Counted from the first letter of the stretch, positions 26,848-36,688 are shown. The stretch: DNA of 64,000 bases from Pandoraea sp. ASV26 (GCF_016428915.1 NZ_JAELTP010000016.1:1-64000), one strand, 5' to 3'. Notes: generated by a model from the letters alone, not told the origin. Program-made: numbers and translations.

Positions 26848-27147
26848 ATGCCACTGTTTGCCATTATCGCGAGCGTCCTTAACGCCGCTCTGGGTTTTAT
26901 GTTCCGCGCGTCGGTGGTCAAGTGGGCGACGTTCTTCGCACTCTGGTACGTCGTCACCGAATTCGTCGTCGCCCTCAAATCGAGCAATTTTTTCCCACAG
27001 GTAGCCAAGCTTAACGAGGCCTTCTCGGGCATCCCTACCGGGGTCTGGTATTGGCTCGACCTTTTTGCCGTCTCACAAGGTGCGCCCATGATCGTCAGCG
27101 CCATGGCAGCGCGCTTTCTCATCCGGCGTCTGCCGGTCATTGGGTGA
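26848..27147 (+). CDS. Inovirus pVI-like minor coat protein (DUF2523)
   Basis: A 99-residue hydrophobic protein with three probable membrane helices (LFAIIASVLNAALGFMF; TFFALWYVVTEFVVAL; WYWLDLFAVSQGAPMIVSAMAARFLI). Genes of this size directly between pIII and Zot encode pVI/DUF2523 in inoviruses. It anchors pIII at the virion end. It is separated from the Zot start by five bases. Confidence 0.8.
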   Translation: MPLFAIIASVLNAALGFMFRASVVKWATFFALWYVVTEFVVALKSSNFFPQVAKLNEAFSGIPTGVWYWLDLFAVSQGAPMIVSAMAARFLIRRLPVIG

Positions 27148-27152
27148 GCGTC

Positions 27153-28214
27153 ATGGCAATCAACGCATACACAGGCTTGATGGGATCGGGTAAGAGCTAT
27201 GAGGTCGTTAGCAGCGTCATCGTGCCTGCGGTTTTGGCCGGTCGACGTGTGGTGACCAATATCGACGGCATCAACTCAGACGCCATTCACGCCTACTGCA
27301 TGGACGTGAAGAAAGCAGACCCGACGAACCTCGGCGCGGTGATTTCGATCTCCAACGCGGACGTCGTCAAAAGCGGCTTCTTCCCCGATGAAACGAAGCC
27401 GGACGTTGATTCGCTCGTCAAGGCGGGCGACCTTGTCGCGATCGATGAGGCGTGGGAGTTCTGGTCCGTCTCGCACAAGATCAGCCCCGAGCACATGCGC
27501 TTCTTCCGGATGCATCGACATTACGTACATCCGGAAACCGGTCTGTCTTGCGACGTCGCGTTGATGATCCAGTCGATCACGGATCTCCACCGGCAGTTGC
27601 GCTCGGTGATCGAAGTCACGTTCGTCACGAAGAAGCTCAAGGAATTGGGGCTGGGCAATCGCTATCGCGTCGAGATGTTCGGTGGCGGCCGGATTACCAA
27701 AGCGGCGCGACTTGGGACCACGACCACAACATACGACAAAGCCATTTTTCCGCTATATCAATCGTATGCGGGCGGTAAAGGGAAAGAACGCGCCATCGAC
27801 TCACGGCAGAACATGCTGCGCAATCCCAAGCTGTGGATGACAGCCGTGTTTTTCGTGGGCTGCTGGATCGGCGTTGGGGTATTTCTCTGGAGGTTCTTTC
27901 ATCCTGAACCGGCTGCGGGCTCATCGTCCAGCGCGGTCGAATCGAACAGGCATTCACTTGCTCCCGCCAATGCACAATCCGATCTCGCGCCCCGAATTCC
28001 GACGTTCAGCGATAGATGGCGTGTGGTGGGGCAATACTCGATCACAGGAAAGCGTTATGTCGTGTTGAGCGACAACACGGGTCGCTTACGCATCGAGCCA
28101 CCGTCAGCATTTCGCAATCGCGGCCTTGCGATCATTGGTGAGGTCGACGGTCAACAGGTCACCGCGTGGTCGGGTCAAAAGCCCGTTTCTCGGTTCTTCG
28201 GAGAAACGCGATGA
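27153..28214 (+). CDS. Inovirus assembly ATPase (Zot / pI)
   Basis: A 353-residue membrane ATPase that drives phage extrusion. The Walker A GLMGSGKS is at residues 8-15 and Walker B VAIDEAW at about 96-101. A single transmembrane helix (AVFFVGCWIGVGVFLWRFF) near residue 230 puts the C-terminal domain in the periplasm, where it meets the secretin. The Zot domain (residues 1-200) is the hallmark used to recognise inoviruses. The stop overlaps the secretin start (ATGA). Confidence 0.95.
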   Translation: MAINAYTGLMGSGKSYEVVSSVIVPAVLAGRRVVTNIDGINSDAIHAYCMDVKKADPTNLGAVISISNADVVKSGFFPDETKPDVDSLVKAGDLVAIDEAWEFWSVSHKISPEHMRFFRMHRHYVHPETGLSCDVALMIQSITDLHRQLRSVIEVTFVTKKLKELGLGNRYRVEMFGGGRITKAARLGTTTTTYDKAIFPLYQSYAGGKGKERAIDSRQNMLRNPKLWMTAVFFVGCWIGVGVFLWRFFHPEPAAGSSSSAVESNRHSLAPANAQSDLAPRIPTFSDRWRVVGQYSITGKRYVVLSDNTGRLRIEPPSAFRNRGLAIIGEVDGQQVTAWSGQKPVSRFFGETR

Positions 28215-29878
28215 AGCCCCTCATAGCAGGCGCGATGTTGATCGCAGCAACCCAGTCATTCGCGGACGAACCTCGCATCGTGTCCGCCCCCATTGATTAC
28301 CGAGGGCCAGCCCTTCACGATGACGGCCCAGCGATTCGGGACAGCATCGAGCACCCCCGCTCGCCCGATTGGACCACCGAAGGTATCCCGTCGCCTCAAT
28401 CTAGCCTACGCACCTCATCCGGGAAATTCGACTTCCAGTTCGTCAATGTGGCGCAGCTCGTCTCGTTGCTCTATGGGGAAGCCATCAAGACGCCTTACGT
28501 CCTTTCCCCCGAAGTGCTCGATGACCAGCGGATGGTCTCGATGCGATTTGATACGAGACGCGGCGACTTACGTGCGTTCCTGATCGCATTTCTTGACTCG
28601 CTCGGGTTCGGTATCGAAAGACACCAGGGTGTCGACTTCGTATTCAAGCGATCAAGCACTGACATAGACGCGGAACCGCAATCCACCTACGTCTATCGCC
28701 CCCAATATCGAGATACAGCCTATCTCGCCAATCTCGTCAGGCCAGTGTTTCGAGGACAGTTCACCGTGAACCGAGAAGTCCCCGCCCCACCTGATGGACG
28801 AGCAGGCGGCAATATTCCCGACGGGTCTGCGGCGATGCTCATCGACCAGAAAGGCGACACGCTCGTTTTCCGGGGAACGCAAGCCGAAATTCTGACGCTC
28901 CAGGACTTACTACCGCGCGTCGATACGCCGGTCGGTGAAGTCGCTGTGCGAGCAACGGCTTACGAGGTCACCCAAAGCAGCGAACATGGTTCAGCGTTTC
29001 AGCTCGCTCTGGAGCTGCTATCCAAAGGCTTAGGGCTATCCATACAGGTGACAGGCGAGAGGCTAAGCAACTCGGTGCGCATCACAGCCGGAGATCTCGA
29101 CACGGTGTTCTCGGCACTATCGAAAGACACGCGATTTCAGGTCATCAACAGCCCGAACCTGCGTATTCGATCCGGCTCGCGTGGAAAGCTCACCGTGGGG
29201 CAGAAAGTCCCCGTGTTGAAATCCGTCTCCTACCCTCGCGGCGGTGGCGAACCGGTTCAATCGGTCGAATACCACTCGTCCGGCGTCATCTTCGAGTTGA
29301 GCCCGACCGTGAAGGATTGCGTTATCGATCTGCATGTCTCGCAGCAAATCAGCGATTTCGTGAAAACGACGACGGGCGTCAACAAGTCACCAACGCTGAA
29401 CACCCGGGAAGTAAGCACCGAAATCAGTTCACAGGATGGCGACATCATCCTCATTGGCGGACTGACAACCAACAAGGCATCCGACAACAACACGGGACTG
29501 TCTTTCCTGCCGCGATTTCTTGATAGCCACGCTGATACGGCGTCGAACACCGAGATCCTTCTCGTCCTCCAGGTAGAGCGCGTCAGGACGTCTAGCGTCG
29601 GGAGTGTCGGCGCCGATGCCGAAGCCAGGGATGCCCACGGACGCACCTGCAACGTCCGGGCCGTTGACGCGCGACTCAGCGCGGCCCGCGCGACCGAGCA
29701 GCGGGTAGCACCCCAAACGCCCGCCGAAGCGCCGCCGCCGACCACACCTCCTCTCATTGAAAACCGTCTTTCTGCCCCCGCTCACAAAGTGGCGCGGATC
29801 GAAAAAAGCCTGACGCTTCGCGCGACCGCCGCCGCCCGCAGGGTCGAGGACGGCGGGGGCGCGCGAAGCGCGCCCTAG
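28211..29878 (+). CDS. Filamentous-phage secretin (pIV-like)
   Basis: A 555-residue outer-membrane secretin that provides the phage exit pore. The signal peptide is residues 1-18. An N0/STN-like domain (FDFQFVNVAQLVSLLYGEAIKTPYVLSPEV) is followed by an N1 domain, and the secretin core at about 250-450 has VGQKVPVL, VGEVAVRATAYEV and STEISSQDGDIILIGGL. The last 100 residues are a Pro/Ala/Arg-rich tail of unknown use, absent from small phage secretins. A self-encoded pIV makes the element independent of the host type II secretin. It overlaps the Zot gene by four bases. Confidence 0.9.
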   Translation: MKPLIAGAMLIAATQSFADEPRIVSAPIDYRGPALHDDGPAIRDSIEHPRSPDWTTEGIPSPQSSLRTSSGKFDFQFVNVAQLVSLLYGEAIKTPYVLSPEVLDDQRMVSMRFDTRRGDLRAFLIAFLDSLGFGIERHQGVDFVFKRSSTDIDAEPQSTYVYRPQYRDTAYLANLVRPVFRGQFTVNREVPAPPDGRAGGNIPDGSAAMLIDQKGDTLVFRGTQAEILTLQDLLPRVDTPVGEVAVRATAYEVTQSSEHGSAFQLALELLSKGLGLSIQVTGERLSNSVRITAGDLDTVFSALSKDTRFQVINSPNLRIRSGSRGKLTVGQKVPVLKSVSYPRGGGEPVQSVEYHSSGVIFELSPTVKDCVIDLHVSQQISDFVKTTTGVNKSPTLNTREVSTEISSQDGDIILIGGLTTNKASDNNTGLSFLPRFLDSHADTASNTEILLVLQVERVRTSSVGSVGADAEARDAHGRTCNVRAVDARLSAARATEQRVAPQTPAEAPPPTTPPLIENRLSAPAHKVARIEKSLTLRATAAARRVEDGGGARSAP

Positions 29879-29957
29879 ATTTATACCAGTAACACTTAAC
29901 GGACAAGGAGGAAGCAAAGCCCCACTGAGAAGCGACAGCAACACATACGCCCGGACG

Positions 29958-29978
29958 AAAAAAGCCCCGATGCGGGGC
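29958..29978 (-). terminator. Hairpin with a minus-strand U tract (terminator or origin hairpin)
   Basis: GCCCCG-ATG-CGGGGC at 29964-29978. Read on the minus strand it is followed by TTTTTT. No gene on that strand leads into it, so it may instead be part of the phage intergenic origin region, just before the replication gene. Confidence 0.5.
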
Positions 29979-30024
29979 ACCGGGGCCAACACTTTCCGCG
30001 ATGAAGCATGACAAAGGAGCTGCC

Positions 30025-30813
30025 ATGCAGGAACCAATTCTAGGGAACGATGCCGCCTTCCGGCGAGAGTGGCTCATCCGAGGACGCAACTTCGGGGACG
30101 GCCAGGTGGAGGTCACAGCCACCCGATTCGACCGCTACATGGGCGCTCAGCAGCTTCACACCCTCCCAAAAGCCAAGCGCGGCGAATCTGAAAATTCGGA
30201 AGATAACCAAATCGCCGCGGCCAAACGAGCGAAACAACAAGTCAGATTGCGTTGTAAGGCAATCGCCGCGGATCGCATGATTACGTTGACGTACCGAGAG
30301 AACATGCAGGACCGCGAACGTCTGAAACGAGACTTCGACGCCTTACGTCGTCGCTTAGGCAAATTTCAGGACTTCCAGTACGTTGCGGTATCAGAACGTC
30401 AGAAGCGTGGCGCGTGGCACATTCACGTCGCGGTAAAGGGACGGCAAAACTATCGTGTACTTCGCTCCATCTGGCAATCCATCGTCGGCACAGATAACGG
30501 AAACGTCGATGTCCGAAACCCGTTTCGTCAAAAAGGTCTGCGCCACAAGCTGGCTGCATACCTCGGCAAGTATCTGACAAAGGATTTCGCGGAACACAAG
30601 ATGAACGAGAAGCGCTATTGGACGAGCCGAGGAATCGTTATCCCGGAACGCCATCCGATCGATCACATTCTCAGTGACAACGCCCCAAGGGCCATCGTGC
30701 TCGCTTTTGAGGCTGCGCAAGAGGTCGGCGCAAGCCTGGATCAATGCCAGATCTTTTGGAATCAGGATCTGGGGTGTTTTTGGCTGGCTACGCGGGAGAA
30801 CGCGAATGGATGA
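30025..30813 (+). CDS. Inovirus rolling-circle replication initiator (HUH Rep)
   Basis: A 262-residue HUH endonuclease. Motif I is MITLTYREN; motif II is H132-I-H134 in GAWHIHVAV; motif III is Y179-LG-K182-Y183 in AAYLGKYLTKDF, with one of the tyrosines as the nicking residue. Such enzymes cut the plus origin and remain linked to the 5' end during rolling-circle replication. AAGGAG sits eight bases before ATG 30025. It follows the secretin gene rather than heading the operon as in M13, an order seen in other inovirus lineages. Confidence 0.88.
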   Translation: MQEPILGNDAAFRREWLIRGRNFGDGQVEVTATRFDRYMGAQQLHTLPKAKRGESENSEDNQIAAAKRAKQQVRLRCKAIAADRMITLTYRENMQDRERLKRDFDALRRRLGKFQDFQYVAVSERQKRGAWHIHVAVKGRQNYRVLRSIWQSIVGTDNGNVDVRNPFRQKGLRHKLAAYLGKYLTKDFAEHKMNEKRYWTSRGIVIPERHPIDHILSDNAPRAIVLAFEAAQEVGASLDQCQIFWNQDLGCFWLATRENANG

Positions 30814-31165
30814 GACTCAGCAACGGGCCCCTGAAATTGACAGCATTTTTCTCCTAGAACGCCTCGCCCAGTCATTGTCCGAACGACTCGCACCGGTACT
30901 ACCGCTGTCAGTCCAGCTCTGGAATGCGAAAGCAATCGCAGCTTACCTTCAACGCTCCCCGGCTGTCGTGCTTGAAAGGGTTGTCACACTCCCGGACTTT
31001 CCGGCCCCGATTCGACTTCCTTCAGCTCGGGCGAAATCAAGAAATGGCACAAATACGTGCGTCAGCAGAGCCACGGGACAACCCTTGTGGAAAGCGATCG
31101 AGGTTATTCGTTGGGTCGACTCGCACCGTAAGACGGCAGTCGGCCGCCCACGCAGCTTGAGTTAA
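30807..31165 (+). CDS. AlpA/excisionase-like DNA-binding protein
   Basis: A 119-residue basic protein overlapping the Rep stop (ATG 30807 within GAATGGATGA). LWNAKAIAAYLQRSPAVVLERVVTLPDFPAPIRLPS followed by PLWKAIEVIRWVDSHR is the pattern of MerR-like winged-helix excisionases: target-site helix, substrate-phrase LPDFPxPxR, then a Trp-containing C-terminal helix. It could assist excision by the integrase at the right end of the island. Confidence 0.7.
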
Positions 31166-31465
31166 CTCAGAACGGCCGATTCAGTTTGGGACATTCGAAT
31201 CGGCCGCCACAGCCCATGAGTGTGGAACTAGCGTCAGAGATTACCGCCATCAGCCAGAAGGGGGTGGTCGAAGATGCAGCGAAAATCGGCGACTATCAGG
31301 CATCGTGCACAACCAAGGAAAATCGTCAGTTCTCAAGCGGATATTACATCCTTTAGTTTTACTAATTAGTTTGATAACATCCAAAATTTGGCTTCTGGAT
31401 GAGAGAGCGCTGAACAATTTTCTTGAAAACATCTATTCGTAATTGATCGCGGTAACGGGGAGAGT
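31166..31465. other. Intergenic region, promoter of the DUF3800 gene
   Basis: 300 bases at the end of the phage module. The right half is AT-rich (31340-31445) and probably holds the DUF3800 promoter, but no convincing hexamer pair was seen. GGGGAGAGT precedes the next start. Confidence 0.4.
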
Positions 31466-32557
31466 ATGGATTTCTACATAGACGAGAGTGGCAACACCGG
31501 AGATCTCGCACGAACCAGTGCAGATCTTGACTTCGGCGGACAAGCCGTCTTTAGCTTGGCGGCAGTGGGGATTGCCGACGAGTGCAGCCTTACTGAAGAG
31601 CTTGCTGCTCTGAGGGCGAAGCATAAGGTTCAGGCCACCGAACTCAAACTCAGCAAGATTCTGAAGCGAAAACCTGACTTTGCTCTTGACGCTGTTGATC
31701 TGTTGGTGAGAAACAATTTCCCGTTTTTCGTTGAAGTTGTGGACAAGAAGTACCAGCTCGCCGTGAGTATCACCAACGGCTTCATCTGGCCTCCATACTT
31801 CAACACCGAGGAATCGCAAGATACCGTTTGGATGAAAAATATCTTTGCGGACTACGTCTATTACCGAGTTCCAAACGATGTGATTTATGAGTTCGTTCAG
31901 TGTATGAACAACCCATCAAATGAAAAGATTGGGGCCTACTTCGATCTTCTCAAAATCTGTGTAAGCCAACATTCCCACGAAGTTGCTCAAGGTATTGCCT
32001 CGCAGATTGAAGAAAGCAAAGACGACTTCCGTATCATGATTGAGCAGGAAGGGGACAAAGCCCATCGACGGTTCTTGCCTCTCCCAGACATCGGCAAGCG
32101 TAATCAAGAGGTTTGGCTGCTTCCAAACTTCTCATCCTTCACCAACATCTATGCCCGAATGAATCTTCATTTATCTGGAAAATTGGAAGGATGCCGAATA
32201 TTTCATGATGAGCAAGCCCACTTTGATGAAATCATTACTGAGGCAAAATTTCAAGCTGAAAGCGCCAAGGTAGACCCCGCAAAGTTCAAGATGCCATACT
32301 CGGACTACAGCTTCCATAGAATTGCTGATTTGTTCTTTAAAGCGTCACCAGATAGCACTGGAATTCAGCTATCCGACATAGTAGCGGGCCTATCCATGCG
32401 CTGGTACCAAGCACACCTGCAAGAAGAAGACACGAAGATTCTTGATAAAGCGATTGACCTACTAGTGCATCACAGCGATAGAACCATAGGAACAGGGATC
32501 AACGTGGTAGGTCCTCATAACATGGCGCAGCAGCTATTTGGTGTAGCTGGATACTGA
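31466..32557 (+). CDS. DUF3800 protein
   Basis: A 363-residue protein of the DUF3800 family, marked by the N-terminal MDFYIDESGNTGD motif and a later IQLSDIVAGLSMRW block (Asp). The acidic residues suit an RNase H-like metal fold, so a nuclease role is often suspected. The family is frequent in phage-defence islands and mobile elements. GC and codon use are well below the neighbours, indicating separate transfer. GGGGAGAG lies right before ATG 31466. It stands alone between the phage module and the PLD operon. Confidence 0.82.
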   Translation: MDFYIDESGNTGDLARTSADLDFGGQAVFSLAAVGIADECSLTEELAALRAKHKVQATELKLSKILKRKPDFALDAVDLLVRNNFPFFVEVVDKKYQLAVSITNGFIWPPYFNTEESQDTVWMKNIFADYVYYRVPNDVIYEFVQCMNNPSNEKIGAYFDLLKICVSQHSHEVAQGIASQIEESKDDFRIMIEQEGDKAHRRFLPLPDIGKRNQEVWLLPNFSSFTNIYARMNLHLSGKLEGCRIFHDEQAHFDEIITEAKFQAESAKVDPAKFKMPYSDYSFHRIADLFFKASPDSTGIQLSDIVAGLSMRWYQAHLQEEDTKILDKAIDLLVHHSDRTIGTGINVVGPHNMAQQLFGVAGY

Positions 32558-32938
32558 CTTTAACCCACCATTCTCAGTGTCCGCTTCGGGGAAAACCGAC
32601 CGTCCCTTGTGGGTCGTAAGCAGTCCGTTGCTACTGGCGGAAATCGGCCACAATCCGCCGTTCAGCGAATCGGGAAACCTGTCAGTGGAGCGGCTGCTTT
32701 ACTTCGATGCACGGCCGCTACGACGTTTCAGGTGCATGAACGTTGGAGTTTAACCGTCGTTCCGTCTGCAAGCCGTTTCGTTCGTCGCGAGTACAGCGAC
32801 GAGTAATAGCAAACAGCTTACCGGTGGATCCGCATACTACCCGAGCGCCTGTGATGGTCGTATCATGCCCCCGGTCAATCTAGAACATCCCCGTTGCCTC
32901 TCGACAGAGCCGATACCGCGTTGTGCAGGACCTTACCG
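32558..32938. other. Intergenic region, no gene seen
   Basis: About 380 bases between the DUF3800 gene and the PLD-like gene. It has no ribosome-sited frame. Dyad-like words (CGTCGC/GCGACG near 32790-32805) are present but not interpretable. Confidence 0.4.
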
Positions 32939-34527
32939 ATGCTTGACAAAAACACTGAGCCCCGCGCGGCTGCGGTAGGCACCGCTGACAGCGCACCGAA
33001 CATGTGGGTATGGCTTGCGACACTGGACGTCGAGGGGTCACCACTAGCATATGGCTGTGTGGTCCCCACCCGTCGCGACGTGTGGTTACCCCCCCCCCCG
33101 CGCCGCTTGTCGATACCGGAACAGACAGACTGCGCGTCTATGAAGCAGTTGTTGATTCAACGACCGGTGAACGGTTCCTTGTCGCTTTAAATAACGGCAC
33201 GATCGACACGTCCTTGTTACCGCAGGGCCCCGCGCTTAAGTGGCCCATACTCGCCAGTCGACATGTCAACGGGCAGAGCGCGCTCGGACAGTCGCAGCTT
33301 GAGGTAACGGTCGCTTATACAACGCTCGATGCTGACTCACCATTGCTTAGTGCGTCGCTCTTAAAATGGCTGGAGGCGCAACACGGCATGCTGTTTACCA
33401 GTCAGTATGCGGGAAGAATAGGTGCCTTCGAGACATTCTCGCCGCAGTCGTGGTTTGACGGGCCTGTGCCCTTTCGACTGCAACGCCAACTGCTCACTCC
33501 AGCCCCCGGGCAATCTGCGCTCGTGGCAATCCGTCTTTGCGAACAGGTAGATCGCCCCGGCTTCGTGCGGATTAGGGCCACCAATCACCTGAGCGAAGTC
33601 CTAGCGGACCAGCTCATGCCCATGCACAGTGGCCAGTCCGCTTCCGCTCCGGTGTACGTCGACGAGACGCTGACCCGAACCTTGTTTGAGGTGTTTGACG
33701 ACCAAGGTGCGCTACTGCACCGCGACGAATGTTCATGGCTCTGGCAAATCAATGTTTCCATGCAGATCCACGAGCGCCAAGTGAACATCCAAGACGACCT
33801 GTCGCGACGGGCAGCATCCCAAGGGCTCGGTCCACGGGCGAGCAAAGTGTACTCAAAATCGACATACCGCAACACCATCCATTCACAGTCTTCGTCACAC
33901 GCCACCACCTACGAGACACATGCCCGCCAGAAGGCCGCCATCGAGGTGCCTCCTCCTTCTGCAGACCGGTGGTTCGACCGGGGTATCGATAATCAGTTGG
34001 CTGTCATCGAATACTTGAGACATGAACTCAATGGCAGCAGCATCCGGCGTGCACTGATTGCAGATCCGTTCTTCGGTGCTGACGCACTCTCGCGTCTCGT
34101 GCTGCGGCTGGACGACAGGTCGGTACACGTCACGGTCGTGACGAGCTGGGGCATATGGCATCCGGACACTGGCGAGCGCACTGGCGAAGCAGATAACCGG
34201 CGGCGCCTAGAGCTACTGCTGGATCAAGCCAGCTCCGTGATCAACCCGGCGCTGCGTGTCGTCAATGTACTCCGAGGGCAGGAGCAGGCGTTCCATGACC
34301 GTCATATCGTCGTTTACCCGCACGACGGTGCGCCCCGGGTCCATATGTTGTCGAACAGCATCAACAATCTGGCAGTGAACTGGCCGCTGTGCATCGCCCA
34401 ACTCGAACCGGATGTTGCCGCAAAGGTAACCAGATATGTGGAAGGACTCGCGGCTGGATTCGACTGCGTGATGAACGTAGCGCTTGATACAAACATGGAG
34501 TGGGGCACACGCTATGCGGGCATTTGA
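32939..34527 (+). pseudogene. PLD-like protein, frame broken at an 11-C tract (phase-variable or frameshifted)
   Basis: The N-terminal part starts at ATG 32939 (GGA upstream) and runs through MWVWLATLDVEG to a poly-proline; the rest of the gene continues in another frame after 11 cytosines at 33089-33099. One more C (12) gives a single 529-residue protein with no other break, while as read here translation ends at 33190. The C-terminal domain looks like a divergent phospholipase-D fold: ALIADPFFGADALSRLVLRL, VTVVTSW and FHDRHIVVYP, with HDRH in place of HKD. The remaining 450 codons are undamaged, which favours a switch or a sequencing slip over decay. Its stop overlaps the partner gene. Confidence 0.7.
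33089..33099 (+). repeat. Poly-C tract (11 C) inside the PLD-like gene
   Basis: Eleven consecutive cytosines in a Pro-coding stretch. Tracts of this length are prone to slipped-strand mispairing and to sequencing error. Confidence 0.9.
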
Positions 34528-36688
34528 CCGTTCCGGACTCAACAGTTATGCGGTGAAATGTGCGCTCGCATTCTTGCTTGACAGAGGGCGCCACCCGAAG
34601 ACAGTTGAGTTCCAAGAATCCCAACTGCGTTACGTCGTCAACCAACTCATCCGCCGATACCGCACCGGAAGAAAACGAGATCTGGATACGCCAGACTGCC
34701 TAGGTCGACGACGACGGCAGGCGCACCGCTCCAGCCAGAAAGTATTGCTCGGGCGCTCGGGCGTCTCGCACAACAGCCTGCAAACCTTCGCCGATGGAGT
34801 CCCGCCGATGCGCATTCGCCGGCTTCTGCGCCTCATCGACGGTCATGTAACGGTCGACGGAAACCGCCTAGCTACATTGCTCGCAAAACGAAGGAGAGCT
34901 GACATCCCACTCGCCGAACTCCGGCTTGTGCTGGAAGGACTGGGGATCCTCGGGGCCCATGCGCATGGTCAGGGCGATATCGGCAAGCTCGGCGGCATGT
35001 GGGCTGCAAGGATCTCTGGCCGCAGGATGGCGGCGATCCTACTGCTATCTTGCATCAGCTATCCGGATAGCCGACGTAGTCCTGTCACACAAACGGGATT
35101 GGCTGAGCTCGTCTTCACGCGGGAAAAGCTCGACGCGGACTTAATGGAGCTAGCTACGACGGCCCTCGAACAATGGGGAGCGGATGCCAGGGGGGGGTAC
35201 GGTACCTGCTTTCTGTTCAGGATCACACTGTTCCGCTTTCGCGAGGATGTTTATGCTCCTCTCTGGCATTCTGGCCTGCTCCCGGACGGCGCGCCGTGGC
35301 TGCTCAAGGTGCTTCGCGAGGAGCTGGGCATGGGCGCAGATGCGGCAGCGCTATCGTTGCGGCTGGCACGCTCACGCCTTGCGCCATTTCGCGCGCTGGG
35401 TCTGGCCAGCATGCTCGCCACAACGCAGCGAAGCGCCGGTTCGACTGCGCTTGCTACGGCCTCAGAGTGGCTGCGAAAGGCCGACATTTCCGATACTGAC
35501 TCTGCGTGGCTGCGGTCGTACCTCGCCGCCCAGATCCTGTCGTACATGCCGCGAGAACGATTTCAAACGGCCATGCAGCAGCTCTTGTCATCGCTTGCCA
35601 CACAATGGCCGCAGGCTGAGCTGACGGACGCCCAGATCGACAACGTCACCCGGGCCTTCTGGCGCGATCCGCGCCATCTCGGAGAACTTGTCTGCGAACT
35701 TCGAGCCGGCAGTGATACCCGATCGCTGCTGCGGGCGGCGATCCGGTACATCTCGATAAACCTGCATCTTTGCGAGGACATGTCCGAAGAGGAAGCCGCC
35801 AGGGCCGGCAGCCTAGATAACAACGCCATTGCCAGTAACGTTACGCTATTGGCAAAGCTGCTGCTTAGAACGGACAGATTACTAAAAAAACCCGCAGGGA
35901 GAGAAGCAGCGATCGTCGTCGGCGCTCCTCTGAAGCAGCGCATCAGGTTTCTTTCCTCTCCCTATGTCGCGTCGCGTCAGCCGACCACTTGGGAGCAGGA
36001 AGCAACCCGCGCCCTGATTTCGGTCAGCGTACTGTTGGAGGTACTGAACCAGACGCCGCTCGGGGAACAGGGCACTCAGGACCCACTGATTCAGCCCACT
36101 CTCGAGACAGCTGCGTGCGTTTTTGAGGCACTGGGGGAGCATGCGGGCCGGCTCGATCTTGCATGCCTGCCTGAAAACCTCATGCTCAAGCTGTGCCAAT
36201 TCGAGCGGCCGGGCTGGGATCCCGGGGAGCGCACGCAGGTCTATATGCTCAACAAGGCCCTTCCGGTGCTGTTGCGCGCGTTCGCGGCCTGGGCACAACC
36301 GGATGCTGCGCGATTCGATGCAGCTCAGGCCGCAGAGCTCTTTGCCAAGGCAGCGCACGCTTCGGTCTACGGCAGAAACCGCAGGCTCGGTGAAGCGATA
36401 CTGGTAGCATGGCTGGACTTGGCTTCCAGTTATGTGCTGATCCGCGGGAACGAGAAAGAGCTTGCGGTCATAGAACACCTCTGGCGGAACATTCCGCTAC
36501 GGCAGCAAGCGCGTTCCCCGCTTCCCCCCGGCAATTTTACGGATATTGGATCCGTGGTCTGCCAAGCTGCACGCGGCGACACTCAGGCGATCAGCCTGCT
36601 TAAGGCCAACGCCAGCTGGTCTTCGTCGCACTTGCTGAGCGTGCTGGATTCGCGCGCGGCGGTTCGCTCAAGCCAAGGACTTTGCTAG
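34514..36688 (+). CDS. Large helical partner of the PLD-like protein, function unknown
   Basis: A 724-residue soluble protein. ATG 34514 lies inside the last codons of the PLD-like gene (14-base overlap), indicating translational coupling; an ATG 30 bases earlier is possible. The N-terminal 80 residues are basic (RYRTGRKRD, RRRRQAHRS). The rest is a long series of Leu/Ala-rich helices resembling helical repeats (LRLARSRLAPFRALGLASML; ETAACVFEALGEHAGRL). No catalytic motif is seen. With its partner it forms a two-gene operon at the edge of a mobile island, a typical setting for uncharacterised defence systems. Confidence 0.65.
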   Translation: MRAFDRSGLNSYAVKCALAFLLDRGRHPKTVEFQESQLRYVVNQLIRRYRTGRKRDLDTPDCLGRRRRQAHRSSQKVLLGRSGVSHNSLQTFADGVPPMRIRRLLRLIDGHVTVDGNRLATLLAKRRRADIPLAELRLVLEGLGILGAHAHGQGDIGKLGGMWAARISGRRMAAILLLSCISYPDSRRSPVTQTGLAELVFTREKLDADLMELATTALEQWGADARGGYGTCFLFRITLFRFREDVYAPLWHSGLLPDGAPWLLKVLREELGMGADAAALSLRLARSRLAPFRALGLASMLATTQRSAGSTALATASEWLRKADISDTDSAWLRSYLAAQILSYMPRERFQTAMQQLLSSLATQWPQAELTDAQIDNVTRAFWRDPRHLGELVCELRAGSDTRSLLRAAIRYISINLHLCEDMSEEEAARAGSLDNNAIASNVTLLAKLLLRTDRLLKKPAGREAAIVVGAPLKQRIRFLSSPYVASRQPTTWEQEATRALISVSVLLEVLNQTPLGEQGTQDPLIQPTLETAACVFEALGEHAGRLDLACLPENLMLKLCQFERPGWDPGERTQVYMLNKALPVLLRAFAAWAQPDAARFDAAQAAELFAKAAHASVYGRNRRLGEAILVAWLDLASSYVLIRGNEKELAVIEHLWRNIPLRQQARSPLPPGNFTDIGSVVCQAARGDTQAISLLKANASWSSSHLLSVLDSRAAVRSSQGLC

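Noticed and set aside
33004-34527. Starting the PLD-like gene at the out-of-frame ATG 33004
   Set aside because: The segment between 33004 and the C tract reads as unrelated sequence; the natural N-terminus is in the other frame from 32939.
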